NCBI GenBank assembly: GCA_023460855.1
Contig: JAEWOS010000017.1
Span: 1 to 64,000, forward strand
DNA length: 64,000 nucleotides
DNA from: Bacteroidota bacterium
GTDB taxonomy: Bacteria > Bacteroidota > Bacteroidia > Flavobacteriales > Weeksellaceae
Direction: 5' to 3'
Under the pieces are notes generated by a model. The model did no database searches, was not told where the DNA came from, and was given only the letters and a program-made list of their open reading frames with translations. Made by a program: the position numbers and the translations under genes. Positions 1 through 7,919 of the stretch are shown here, piece by piece (the first letter of the stretch is position 1; each line of letters starts with the position of its first letter).

Positions 1-143
1 GAAGACGGTGTTGTAATGTTCTCAACATCGGGTTTTGCAAACTGGGCAGTGAGAATAAAGAAGGTAAGGAGTAGAAAGGACACATCGGTCATCGCCGTCA
101 TATCTACCCGTATGTTATGTCTTTTTGGTTTTACTCTCGCCAT
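1..143 (-). CDS. exbD: ExbD/TolR-family biopolymer transport protein, partial
   Basis: The start codon is at 141-143 and the frame runs off the left edge, leaving 47 N-terminal codons. The visible protein begins MARVKPKRHNIRVDMTAMTD and continues into a hydrophobic segment (about residues 22-34) with the pattern DVSFLLLTFFILT. That is the single N-terminal membrane helix of ExbD/TolR proteins, with the conserved Asp that takes part in proton flow. ExbD works with ExbB to couple the proton gradient to TonB-dependent outer-membrane import. The ExbB-type gene lies 61 bp upstream on the same strand, which supports the call. The C-terminal periplasmic domain cannot be seen. Confidence 0.85.
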   Translation of the reverse strand, partial: MARVKPKRHNIRVDMTAMTDVSFLLLTFFILTAQFAKPDVENITTPS

Positions 144-204
144 TATTTGTCTTTATTATTATTAAACTTTACAACTGTCGGAATTGTATTCCGCACAGAA
201 AATC

Positions 205-1071
205 TTAGTGATGTTCTGCGAAAGACTGTTGAATAGACATTGCGATCTCATCGATTTTGAATGTCATGTCATCAATCTTAGATGTAAAGAAGTTATAAAG
301 GATAATTGCTACTGCAGAAGTACCAATACCCAAAGCTGTATTTACAAGTGCTTCAGAGATACCTACAGAAAGTTTAGCTGAATCCGGTGTTCCTCCACCT
401 TCACCAAGTGCACTAAATGCGTTGATCATCCCGATTACCGTTCCAAGAAGTGCCACAAGCGTTGCAACTGTACCTAAGGTTGAAAGAATCATCATATTTT
501 TCTCCAGCATTGGCATTTCCAGGGTAGTTGCTTCTTCGATCGCTTTGTTAAGTGCAGCCATTTTCTGCTCCTTGTTCATGGTAGTATCTCCTGCAAGTGC
601 TTTGTAAGAAATTAGTCCTTCTTTTACTACGTTTCCAACAGTTCCTCTTTGTCTGTCGCACTCGTCAATTGCTTCATCAATTCTGTTTTCGTTGATCAGT
701 CTTCTGATTTTCAGTACGAAGTTATCCAGATTACCTTTACCGGCTGCTTTGTTCAGCATGATGTAACGCTCCAGAGAGAAAACGATTACGATGATCATGA
801 AAGAGATCAGGATTGGTACAATAACACCACCCATGTAGATAATTCCGATAAATCCTTCAGGATGAAGCTCAGATCTTTCTATGTCTGTAAACGCAACAGA
901 AGCTGCATCATTAATTCTTGGATCTGCCTGAAAGTTACCCGGGTTCCCCAATACGAACCAATAGATACACACCCCAATTAAGATCAGAATAGGAATAATT
1001 AAGGTAGGATTAAGACCACCTGTTTTTCTAGCAGTTACGTGCTCCTCGTTGTTTGAAACATTCATTTCCAT
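205..1071 (-). CDS. exbB: MotA/TolQ/ExbB proton channel family protein
   Basis: This 288-residue inner-membrane protein has a first membrane helix at about residues 24-42, a second at about 78-98 followed by the cytoplasmic stretch SLERYIMLNKA, and a C-terminal pair at about 196-215 and 240-262. The segment LSTLGTVATLVALLGTVIGM followed by a Gly-rich loop and VGISEALVNTALGI is the signature of the MotA/TolQ/ExbB channel family. It forms the proton-conducting pentamer that energises TonB with ExbD, whose gene follows 61 bp downstream. The N-terminal helix before the family core makes it longer than E. coli ExbB, as is common in Bacteroidota. Function is secure at family level; TonB versus Tol partner is inferred from the ExbD neighbour. 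Confidence 0.9.
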   Translation of the reverse strand: MEMNVSNNEEHVTARKTGGLNPTLIIPILILIGVCIYWFVLGNPGNFQADPRINDAASVAFTDIERSELHPEGFIGIIYMGGVIVPILISFMIIVIVFSLERYIMLNKAAGKGNLDNFVLKIRRLINENRIDEAIDECDRQRGTVGNVVKEGLISYKALAGDTTMNKEQKMAALNKAIEEATTLEMPMLEKNMMILSTLGTVATLVALLGTVIGMINAFSALGEGGGTPDSAKLSVGISEALVNTALGIGTSAVAIILYNFFTSKIDDMTFKIDEIAMSIQQSFAEHH

Positions 1072-1243
1072 TTTAAACTAAATTATAATTGTTATTTTTT
1101 TAAAGTTTCTGTGCGTAAAATAACTACAAATATTTTTTTAATGCAACATTTTTACCTGTAGCCGATTCATTTTTTTTAATGTTAACAAGCCTTAATATTG
1201 AAGAATTGCTAAGAATCAATGGGCAGTATTTCTAATTATCGGC

Positions 1244-1251
1244 CAAATATA
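1244..1251 (-). promoter_or_regulatory. candidate -7 element upstream of exbB
   Basis: On the minus strand this reads TATATTTG, an exact match to the flavobacterial TAnnTTTG -7 motif. It lies about 170 bp upstream of the exbB start, and I see no clear TTG -33 box, so it is a weak candidate. A second near-match (AATATTTG) is closer to the gene, near 1130. The rest of the 258-bp gap at 1072-1329 is AT-rich with no recognisable gene. Confidence 0.3.
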
Positions 1252-1329
1252 AGTTAATATTGTCTATTATTAATAATTCATCTGCGAAAGCATTGATATT
1301 CTAAACCCCGGATTCTCCGCCGGCAGGCC

Positions 1330-4146
1330 TTAGTGTACGATATTAATAATCTTATTAGGTACTACAATTACTTTTTTCACAGCTGAATTCTGCAACTGGC
1401 TGATGACCCGGTGATCATTTAAAGCTACTTTTTCTACTTCATTCTTATCAAGATCTGCAGCCAGCTTCAGTTTGAAACGCATTTTTCCGTTGAAACTCAC
1501 CGGATATTCGAATTCAGATTCGGTAAGATACGATTCATTCAATTCCGGAAACGGTTCGAATTCAACCGAAGTGTCATGTCCGAGTTTTTCCCACAGTTCT
1601 TCGCAAATATGCGGCGCATACGGAGAAATAATTACTGCAAGAGGCTCCAGGATTTTACGCTTATTGCATTTCAGTTTCTGAAGTTCGTTTGCAGCAATCA
1701 TAAACTGAGATACAGAAGTATTAAACGAAAAATTCTCGATATCGTATATAAACTTCTTAATTAAAGTATGCAATACCTTATATTCTGCAGCTGAAGGTTC
1801 TTCATCTGAAACCGAAAAATTGTCTTCAGTAAAATACAGGTTATAGAATTTCTTCAAAAAACCGTACACACCGCTCAGTCCCTGCGTATTCCATGGCTTG
1901 CTCTGTTCAAGCGGACCAAGGAACATTTCATACAGTCTGAGACAGTCGGCTCCGAATTCTTCGCAGATATCGTCGGGATTAACCACGTTATACTTGGATT
2001 TCGACATTTTTTCCACTTCACGTTCCGTGATATATTTTCCGTCTTCCAGTATGAATTCTGCATCTGCAAACTCCGGCCTCCATTGTCTGAATTTATCCGT
2101 ATCGAGTTCATCGGTGTGGTCTTTCAAAAGCGACAGATCCACGTGAATCTTCTGAGTGAAATAGTTTTCAGCCAGGTTTTTTGAAACGAACCGATTACTT
2201 CCTTCAACACGGTAAACAAAAGCGCTCATACCCAGAATCATTCCCTGATTAATCAGTTTTTTGAACGGTTCATCATACAGAGCAAATCCACGGTCTTTCA
2301 GAAACATATTCCAGAATCTTGCGTAAAGCAAATGTCCGGTCGCGTGCTCATTTCCGCCGATATACAGATCGACCTGTCCCCAGTAATTTACCAGTTTTTT
2401 ATCGGCAAATTCTTCTTCATTGTCTGGATCCATATAACGCAGAAAATACCACGAACTTCCGGCCCAGCCCGGCATTGTTGAGAGTTCGAGCGGAAAAACC
2501 GTTTCATGGTCTATCAAATCAACTGAAACCACTTTTTCTTCCATTTCGTCCCACGCAAAAAGGTCAGCATTTCCCAAGGGCGGATCTCCGTCTTCTGTCG
2601 GCAGGTATTTTTCCACTTCCGGCAATTCAAGAGGCAGGGCAGTTTGCGGCAAAGTGTAAGGCATTTCATCCTTATAATAAACCGGCACCGGTTCTCCCCA
2701 ATATCTCTGACGCGAAAAGATAGCGTCGCGCTGTCTGTAGTATATTTTTCCGTGGCCAATTCCGCGGTTTTCGATTTCATCGATGATCTTGGTTTTGGCA
2801 TCTTCGTAATTCAGCCCGTTCAAAAATTCAGAATTTACACAGACTGAATCCTTGGAATCGAATGACTCTTCCTGAATGTCCTGGTTGTTTTCGATCACGT
2901 TCGCGATTTCGAGGCCGAATTTCTTCGCAAAACGATGATCTCTTTCATCATGCGCCGGAACTGCCATAACAGCGCCTGTACCGTAGCCCATCAGAACATA
3001 GTCTGAAATAAATACCGGGATATTTTTTTCGGTAAACGGATTTACGGCATAGCTTCCGGTGAATTCTCCGCTTACGGTTTTTACATCCGACATACGGTCG
3101 CGTTCTGTTTTCTTCGATGTTTCAGCGATGTAGTTTTCTACCGCTTCTTTTTGTTCAGCGGTGGTTATTTTTTCTACAAGCGGATGTTCAGGAGCCAGAA
3201 CCATAAAGGTAGCACCAAATATGGTATCAGGTCGTGTCGTGAAAACTTCGATATGTTCGTGAACATCTGAAGCGAGTTCGAAAAGAACCGATGCTCCCTG
3301 AGATTTTCCAATCCAGTATTCCTGAGCATCTTTCAAAGGTTGCGGCCAGTCGATATCATTTAATCCCTGCAGAAGCCTTTCGGAGTAGGCGGTGATGCGC
3401 ATACTCCACTGCATCATTTTTTTCTGGAATACGGGAAATCCGCCACGTTCCGATTTTCCGTCTTTCACCTCATCATTTGCGAGTACAGTTCCCAAAGCAG
3501 GGCACCAGTTTACCGTGGTTTCGGCACGGAATGCAAGTCTGTAATTGAGCAGAATATCCTGCTTTTCGGTTTCGGGAGCATCGTTCCATTCATCTGCTGT
3601 AAAATGAAGTGCTTCTGTCTCTGCAGCAGATAAATGATCTGTTCCGAATTTTTCGAAATGAGCAACAAGAGCAGAAATAGGTTCGGCTTTGTCCTGTGCT
3701 TTGTTATACCAGGAATGGAACAGTTCTGTAAAAATCCACTGTGTCCATTTGTAGTACTGCGGATCGGAAGTTCTTAGTTCACGGCTCCAGTCAAAAGAAA
3801 AACCTATTTTCTTAAGCTGCTCCTCATATCTTGCAATATTCCTTTCCGTAGTTATCGCCGGATGCTGCCCTGTCTGAATTGCGTACTGTTCCGCCGGAAG
3901 CCCGAACGAATCGTAACCAACAGGATGCAGTACATTAAATCCCTGATGCCTCTTAAATCTTGCATAAATATCCGAAGCGATGTAACCAAGCGGATGACCC
4001 ACATGCAAACCTGCGCCGGAAGGATACGGAAACATATCCAGCACGTAAAATTTTGGTTTGGTAAAATCGTCGGCAGTCCTGAAGATTTCTTTTTCCTGCC
4101 AGATATTCTGCCATTTTTTCTCAATCTGCTGATGGTCGTAAAACAT
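1330..4146 (-). CDS. leuS: leucyl-tRNA synthetase
   Basis: This class I aminoacyl-tRNA synthetase of 938 residues charges tRNA-Leu in the cytosol. The HIGH-type signature is HVGHPLGY with HVGH at residues 48-51, preceded by DMFPYPSGAGL. The KMSKS loop is at 713-717. Between them are the CP1 editing domain (with the motif TTRPDTIFGATF) and the WYFLRYMDP and GNEHATGHLLYARF blocks typical of LeuS. An anticodon-binding domain follows (SGVYGFLKKFYN, then the HICEELWEKLG region), and the C-terminal end is the small leucyl-specific domain. Length is close to other Bacteroidota LeuS proteins, which carry an insertion relative to E. coli. A TACTTTTG element lies 36 bp upstream of the start. No frame damage is visible. 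Confidence 0.98.
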   Translation of the reverse strand: MFYDHQQIEKKWQNIWQEKEIFRTADDFTKPKFYVLDMFPYPSGAGLHVGHPLGYIASDIYARFKRHQGFNVLHPVGYDSFGLPAEQYAIQTGQHPAITTERNIARYEEQLKKIGFSFDWSRELRTSDPQYYKWTQWIFTELFHSWYNKAQDKAEPISALVAHFEKFGTDHLSAAETEALHFTADEWNDAPETEKQDILLNYRLAFRAETTVNWCPALGTVLANDEVKDGKSERGGFPVFQKKMMQWSMRITAYSERLLQGLNDIDWPQPLKDAQEYWIGKSQGASVLFELASDVHEHIEVFTTRPDTIFGATFMVLAPEHPLVEKITTAEQKEAVENYIAETSKKTERDRMSDVKTVSGEFTGSYAVNPFTEKNIPVFISDYVLMGYGTGAVMAVPAHDERDHRFAKKFGLEIANVIENNQDIQEESFDSKDSVCVNSEFLNGLNYEDAKTKIIDEIENRGIGHGKIYYRQRDAIFSRQRYWGEPVPVYYKDEMPYTLPQTALPLELPEVEKYLPTEDGDPPLGNADLFAWDEMEEKVVSVDLIDHETVFPLELSTMPGWAGSSWYFLRYMDPDNEEEFADKKLVNYWGQVDLYIGGNEHATGHLLYARFWNMFLKDRGFALYDEPFKKLINQGMILGMSAFVYRVEGSNRFVSKNLAENYFTQKIHVDLSLLKDHTDELDTDKFRQWRPEFADAEFILEDGKYITEREVEKMSKSKYNVVNPDDICEEFGADCLRLYEMFLGPLEQSKPWNTQGLSGVYGFLKKFYNLYFTEDNFSVSDEEPSAAEYKVLHTLIKKFIYDIENFSFNTSVSQFMIAANELQKLKCNKRKILEPLAVIISPYAPHICEELWEKLGHDTSVEFEPFPELNESYLTESEFEYPVSFNGKMRFKLKLAADLDKNEVEKVALNDHRVISQLQNSAVKKVIVVPNKIINIVH

Positions 4147-4181
4147 TTGGATAAATTTTCCTGAGGATTTTCAAATAGCTA

Positions 4182-4189
4182 CAAAAGTA
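4182..4189 (-). promoter_or_regulatory. -7 promoter element of leuS
   Basis: Read on the minus strand this is TACTTTTG, an exact TAnnTTTG match, ending 36 bp upstream of the leuS ATG. No clear TTG -33 box is seen at the usual distance. Confidence 0.5.
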
Positions 4190-4233
4190 ATCAATTAATA
4201 AAAAAGTAGGGTACCGGATTTTCCATTCGTGAA

Positions 4234-4261
4234 CAAAAAAAGCTCCCGTTGCCGGAAGCTT
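4234..4261 (-). terminator. intrinsic terminator after the 4285-4737 lipoprotein gene
   Basis: On the minus strand an interrupted stem (AAGCT and CCG paired with CGG and AGCTT, about 8 pairs with one mismatch) is followed by seven T residues. It lies 24 bp past the stop codon of the lipoprotein gene and before leuS. Confidence 0.65.
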
Positions 4262-4284
4262 CATTTCTTTTACAAAACCGGGAT

Positions 4285-4737
4285 TTACTGAATTTTCACC
4301 AGTGAATATGTTTTTGAAACATAACCGCTCGCATTGAATTCTTCAATCTTCAGGTTCATCGTGCTTTCCGTTACGTCCGTAATTGCTCCCTGCTCAGAAA
4401 GGTTGATGTAATCGATAATCAGTTTTCCGCTCAGTTTGTCGTACGTATATTTGAATGTCGCATTTTTGGTCTGTACACATGTGGTACCGCCAAACATTTC
4501 TTTCAGAAGTACACTTCCGGTCATGTCTTCATTGAAAATCCATCTTCCGTCCATTTCACACTGTGAATAGATAAATGTTTCGGTTGTGGTGGAGGTATCG
4601 TTATTCGCCACCGTATTCTTCACCATCTGTGTTGGCTGCCAAACTCCCACAATCGGATATTCTACCGGATCATCATCCTTACAGCCGGTCAGAATTACAA
4701 GAAAAGCAGCTGCAAATAATATTATCAAATTTTTCAT
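4285..4737 (-). CDS. lipocalin-like lipoprotein
   Basis: This 150-residue protein starts with a type II signal peptide (MKNLIILFAAAFLVILTGC), so Cys19 is the likely lipidated residue, and DDD directly after it resembles the acidic sorting signals seen in Bacteroidota lipoproteins. The mature part begins with IVGVWQPTQM and has alternating beta-strand patterns (GRWIFNEDMTGSV, FKYTYDKLSGKLIIDY, STMNLKIEEF) typical of the lipocalin-like domain found in many Bacteroidota lipoproteins of unknown role. Two cysteines at about 60 and 87 might pair. It stands alone between leuS and a divergent glycosyltransferase and has its own terminator. No specific ligand or role can be named. Confidence 0.75.
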   Translation of the reverse strand: MKNLIILFAAAFLVILTGCKDDDPVEYPIVGVWQPTQMVKNTVANNDTSTTTETFIYSQCEMDGRWIFNEDMTGSVLLKEMFGGTTCVQTKNATFKYTYDKLSGKLIIDYINLSEQGAITDVTESTMNLKIEEFNASGYVSKTYSLVKIQ

Positions 4738-4818
4738 ATTCTAAATTTTGCCGCTAAAATTAAATATTTTTTGCGGGTTATCACTGTTTTTGAACTAAAA
4801 TAAACGCATTTAAACATT

Positions 4819-4826
4819 TATATTTG
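4819..4826 (+). promoter_or_regulatory. -7 promoter element of the 4842 glycosyltransferase
   Basis: TATATTTG is an exact TAnnTTTG match 15 bp before the ATG, giving a very short leader. A TTG at 4790-4792 is 26 bp upstream, longer than the usual 17-23 bp spacing. Confidence 0.55.
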
Positions 4827-4841
4827 CAAAAATAACCAGGA

Positions 4842-5594
4842 ATGGCGGAAGTTTCGATCATTACACCATGTTATAATTCAGCAAAATTCCTGCCTGAAAC
4901 AATTCAGTCTGTACAAAATCAAACATTTCAGGACTGGGAGTGGATTGTTGCAGATGACTGTTCTAAAGATAATTCAGTTGCTATTCTAGAATCCGTTTCT
5001 GATGACCGGTTAAAAATTGTAAAATCAACAGAAAACAAAGGAGCCGGACACGCCCGAAATCTTGCGCTGGAAAAAGCTTCGGGACGGTTCATCACTTTTC
5101 TGGATGCGGACGATTACTGGGAGCCGGAATTTCTGGAGGAGATGGTCGGTTTTATGAAGAAAGAAAATGCAGAACTCGCTTATTCCAACTATGCACGATG
5201 TAACGACAGTCTCGAACCGCAGATTAAAGATTTTGTCGCCGACAAAGTGGTTACTTTTGAAAATCTGCTCCGTACATGCCGCCTTTCGCTGCTGAGTTCC
5301 ATGTATGACAGCAAAAGGACCGGAAAAGAGTATTTTCCTGTAGGAAGCAAAAGAGAAGATCATGTGATGTGGCTTAATCTGCTCAAGAAAATTCCAACCG
5401 GAAAGCCTTATCCGAAAACCATGGCAAAATACAGAATGCATGACGCAAGCATTTCGCGAAACAAGCAGAATATAGTGAAAGATCAGTATCTCGTTTACCG
5501 GAATCACATGAATTTCTCCGTGCCGAAATCTTTGTATTACACTGTGAACTGGGCGCTCAACGGTTTTTTGAAATATTCTAAAATTTTCAACTGA
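4842..5594 (+). CDS. family 2 glycosyltransferase
   Basis: A 250-residue inverting GT-A enzyme. It opens with MAEVSIITPCYNSAKF, the usual start of GT2 proteins, and has ADDCSKDNS near residue 39 for nucleotide binding and the metal-binding DADD at 88-91 followed by YW. The region GKEYFPVGSKREDHVMWLNLLKK carries the ED acceptor/catalytic motif (ED near 177). The C-terminus is short and has no clear membrane helix. It is a single plus-strand gene whose 3' end overlaps the convergent waaA by 8 bp. It probably adds one sugar to lipopolysaccharide core or another surface glycan; donor and acceptor cannot be told from sequence. Confidence 0.88.
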   Translation: MAEVSIITPCYNSAKFLPETIQSVQNQTFQDWEWIVADDCSKDNSVAILESVSDDRLKIVKSTENKGAGHARNLALEKASGRFITFLDADDYWEPEFLEEMVGFMKKENAELAYSNYARCNDSLEPQIKDFVADKVVTFENLLRTCRLSLLSSMYDSKRTGKEYFPVGSKREDHVMWLNLLKKIPTGKPYPKTMAKYRMHDASISRNKQNIVKDQYLVYRNHMNFSVPKSLYYTVNWALNGFLKYSKIFN

Positions 5595-6843
5595 CAGGCA
5601 CGTTCTGTAAGTCTGAGAGAATTCCTCTTACAATGATTTCAGTTGCATCGGGCTGGGATTCCACAAAATTTTCAGCATTTTCACCCATTTCCTGGAGTTT
5701 TTGTTCATCCGGAAGTATGGTGAGCAGATATTCCGCAGCGAGATATTCGTCCTCAAAACTTTTCCCGCCGAAAACGCTTACGATTCCGTCTGCCTCCGGA
5801 TTTTTTGTGTAGTGATTTCCAAAAAACACAGGGATTCCGTAAACAGCAGCTTCTAGAATATTGTGCAGGCCTTTATCGTGGAAACCGCCACCTACAATTG
5901 CTGCATCGCCATATGAATAGATTTTTGAAAGCAGACCTATACAGTCGATAATCATGACCTGTGCGTCGGTTCTCAAAGTTCCGCCATCCACAAGTCTGGA
6001 ATATAATACGGCGTGCGGAAACTGTTCGGTGAGGTGGTGCACGCGCTTTAAATCGTGTGGGGCAATGATGATTTTCCAGGTTTTATTCCTCGCAGCGATA
6101 TTGGCTGCAATTTTTTCTTCAGCTTCCCAGGAACTTCCTATTACCATCAGTTTTTTCCCATTTTTAAATGCTCCGATAAATTCTACCTGGTTGTCGCGCT
6201 GCCTGATTTGTTTCACACGGTCGAAACGCGTATCACCAGCAATCGTAGACTGATCCAGACGAATTGTTTTCGCCAGTGCATAGGACTGGTTGCTCTGATG
6301 GAAAAACCGCGTAACCGTATTCTTCAGTTTTTCAGTAAACCACTTTCCGTAGAGCTGGAAGAATGACTGTTTTTCATAGAACAGTGCCGAAATTACATAG
6401 ATTTTTACATTTCTTGATTTGAGGTGGGAGAGTAAATTGTACCAGTATTCATATTTTACGGTGATGAATATTTCGGTCTGAAAGTGCGAAGTAAAGTCTA
6501 CCACAGCGTTATTTAAATCGAATGGAAGATAGCAGATTGCGTCGGCGACAGTGTTTTTTTTGACCACATTTTCATAGCCGGATGGTGAAAAAAAAGTGAT
6601 GAGAATTTTGTGCTGTGGCAGATGGGATTTCAGTTTTTCCAGAACCGGTAATCCCTGTTCATATTCGCCCAGACTTGCGGCGTGCATCCAGATAACCTGA
6701 TCTGTAGGCTGAAAATGATGCTGAACGATTGCATTGCTTTGTCTTCGTCCGGCAAGGCCTCTTTTCAGTTTGTAGCTGAAAGCAGCACCGATTTTGATGG
6801 CGAAAACCATCAGCGAAACGAAAATGTTATACAAATTTTGCAA
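5587..6843 (-). CDS. waaA: 3-deoxy-D-manno-octulosonic acid transferase
   Basis: This 418-residue enzyme transfers Kdo from CMP-Kdo to lipid A precursor, the first step of LPS core assembly. It has an N-terminal membrane anchor (about residues 5-22), then IWMHAASLGEYEQ, where Glu60 corresponds to the catalytic base of WaaA proteins. LITFFSPSGYE near 85 and KYEYWYNLLSHLK near 130 are further family blocks. The C-terminal lobe has AIVGGGFHDKGLHNILEAAV with GIPVFFG, the CMP-binding part of this GT-B fold (GT30). It is the last gene of the minus-strand block that begins at 12687 and starts 3 bp after the DUF1648 gene. One WaaA copy fits a mono-Kdo core, as is usual in Bacteroidota. Confidence 0.95.
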   Translation of the reverse strand: MQNLYNIFVSLMVFAIKIGAAFSYKLKRGLAGRRQSNAIVQHHFQPTDQVIWMHAASLGEYEQGLPVLEKLKSHLPQHKILITFFSPSGYENVVKKNTVADAICYLPFDLNNAVVDFTSHFQTEIFITVKYEYWYNLLSHLKSRNVKIYVISALFYEKQSFFQLYGKWFTEKLKNTVTRFFHQSNQSYALAKTIRLDQSTIAGDTRFDRVKQIRQRDNQVEFIGAFKNGKKLMVIGSSWEAEEKIAANIAARNKTWKIIIAPHDLKRVHHLTEQFPHAVLYSRLVDGGTLRTDAQVMIIDCIGLLSKIYSYGDAAIVGGGFHDKGLHNILEAAVYGIPVFFGNHYTKNPEADGIVSVFGGKSFEDEYLAAEYLLTILPDEQKLQEMGENAENFVESQPDATEIIVRGILSDLQNVPVS

Positions 6844-6846
6844 TGA

Positions 6847-7353
6847 CTAGTCGGTTTTCTCGATTTGTTTTTTGGAATATCTTCTCGCAAAAATAAAAAA
6901 CAGCAGCATAAACAGGAACATTCCTGCAAAAATAGTGTACGTAATATAGCTAATTGTTTCCTGATTTCCCTTTGCGACCTGCACCGTTTCGTACACAATA
7001 CTAAGGAAGAGCAACAGAACAAATGTGAGCATAGCCTGAACGAAAACCTGTGTGAGGCTTTTGTTTTGGCGCAAAGAATCCGGAACATTAAGCAGTGGAG
7101 AGTCGGGATTTTGACCAATGTAGGTCAGGAAAATGAAATTGACCGTACTGATGACCGGCAGAGCGAAGTTTGTTTTTCTTTCGCCAAATCTGTCCGGGAC
7201 ACCGTCAAAACCAAAATGAACGGGAATGATTTCCGGTAAATCGAAATACGAGATTGCGGTGAAAATCCAAGTTGAAGCGAGTATCAGTATGTTGATAATC
7301 AGCAGTATTCTGATCAGTAATTTGAAATTGCTTTTCTGTGAATTGCTGTTCAT
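6847..7353 (-). CDS. DUF1648 domain membrane protein
   Basis: A 168-residue protein with a membrane helix at about residues 10-34, the stretch LPEIIPVHFGFDGVPDRFGERK at about 35-58 that defines DUF1648, and further helices at about 66-80, 105-122 and 135-155. DUF1648 proteins are integral membrane proteins of unknown biochemical role; the domain is also found in SdpI-type immunity proteins. It overlaps the upstream acyltransferase gene by 4 bp and ends 3 bp before waaA, so it is co-transcribed with LPS genes. The context does not prove a role in LPS. Confidence 0.75.
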   Translation of the reverse strand: MNSNSQKSNFKLLIRILLIINILILASTWIFTAISYFDLPEIIPVHFGFDGVPDRFGERKTNFALPVISTVNFIFLTYIGQNPDSPLLNVPDSLRQNKSLTQVFVQAMLTFVLLLFLSIVYETVQVAKGNQETISYITYTIFAGMFLFMLLFFIFARRYSKKQIEKTD

Positions 7354-7919
7354 GTCGGGATTTTGTTATTGATATATCCTTCTGTTGCATCCTCGCGCGA
7401 GAAAATCTTAGCAGGATTTCCGAGCACCAGCGAATTATCGGGAACATCTGTGTTGAGATAAGCATTCGGCGCGATCAGTACATTGTTTCCGATCGTAATA
7501 TTTCCTACAACGACAGCGTTTGGTCCGATCCAGACTTCGTCCCCGATTGTAGGAACGCCTTTTCTTTTTCCGCGGTTTGCCTGCGCGATCGTTACGCCCT
7601 GTGCGATGTTGCAGTTTTTACCGATTACCGTGTCGGGGTTAATCACTACCATTCCCCAGTGTCCGAGATAAAATCCTTCGCCAATATTAGTTTCGGGATA
7701 GATCTGGAATCCGTATTTGATCTGATGATGTCTCAAAACCATCCTCCAAAAAATTCCGTTCAGCGATTTTTTCCTGTATTGCTGGCATTTTCTAAGGATA
7801 TAGATAAAGTGAAGGTTCGGATTTACACATTTTGCATAAATCTCAGCAGTAGATAACCACTTGCCGCTTTCCCGGAAGAAATCTTTTTGAATGATCGTAT
7901 AATCTGCCGCCATTTTCAA
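7350..7919 (-). CDS. hexapeptide-repeat acyltransferase, serine acetyltransferase-like
   Basis: A 189-residue protein. The N-terminal helical part ends in YGFQIYPETNIGEGFYLGH, then a left-handed beta-helix follows with hexapeptide turns (VVINPDTVIGKNCNIAQGV, GKRKGVPTIGDEVWIGPNAV, NITIGNNVLIAPNA). The order and the His in LGHWGMVV match CysE/WcaB-type acetyltransferases that use acetyl-CoA. It overlaps genes on both sides by 4 bp inside the glycan operon, so O- or N-acetylation of a sugar is more likely than cysteine synthesis. The acceptor is unknown. Confidence 0.85.
   Translation of the reverse strand: MKMAADYTIIQKDFFRESGKWLSTAEIYAKCVNPNLHFIYILRKCQQYRKKSLNGIFWRMVLRHHQIKYGFQIYPETNIGEGFYLGHWGMVVINPDTVIGKNCNIAQGVTIAQANRGKRKGVPTIGDEVWIGPNAVVVGNITIGNNVLIAPNAYLNTDVPDNSLVLGNPAKIFSREDATEGYINNKIPT

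Noticed and set aside
7338..7856. Plus-strand frame of 172 codons
   Set aside because: Antisense to the hexapeptide acyltransferase, which has clear motifs; no features of its own.
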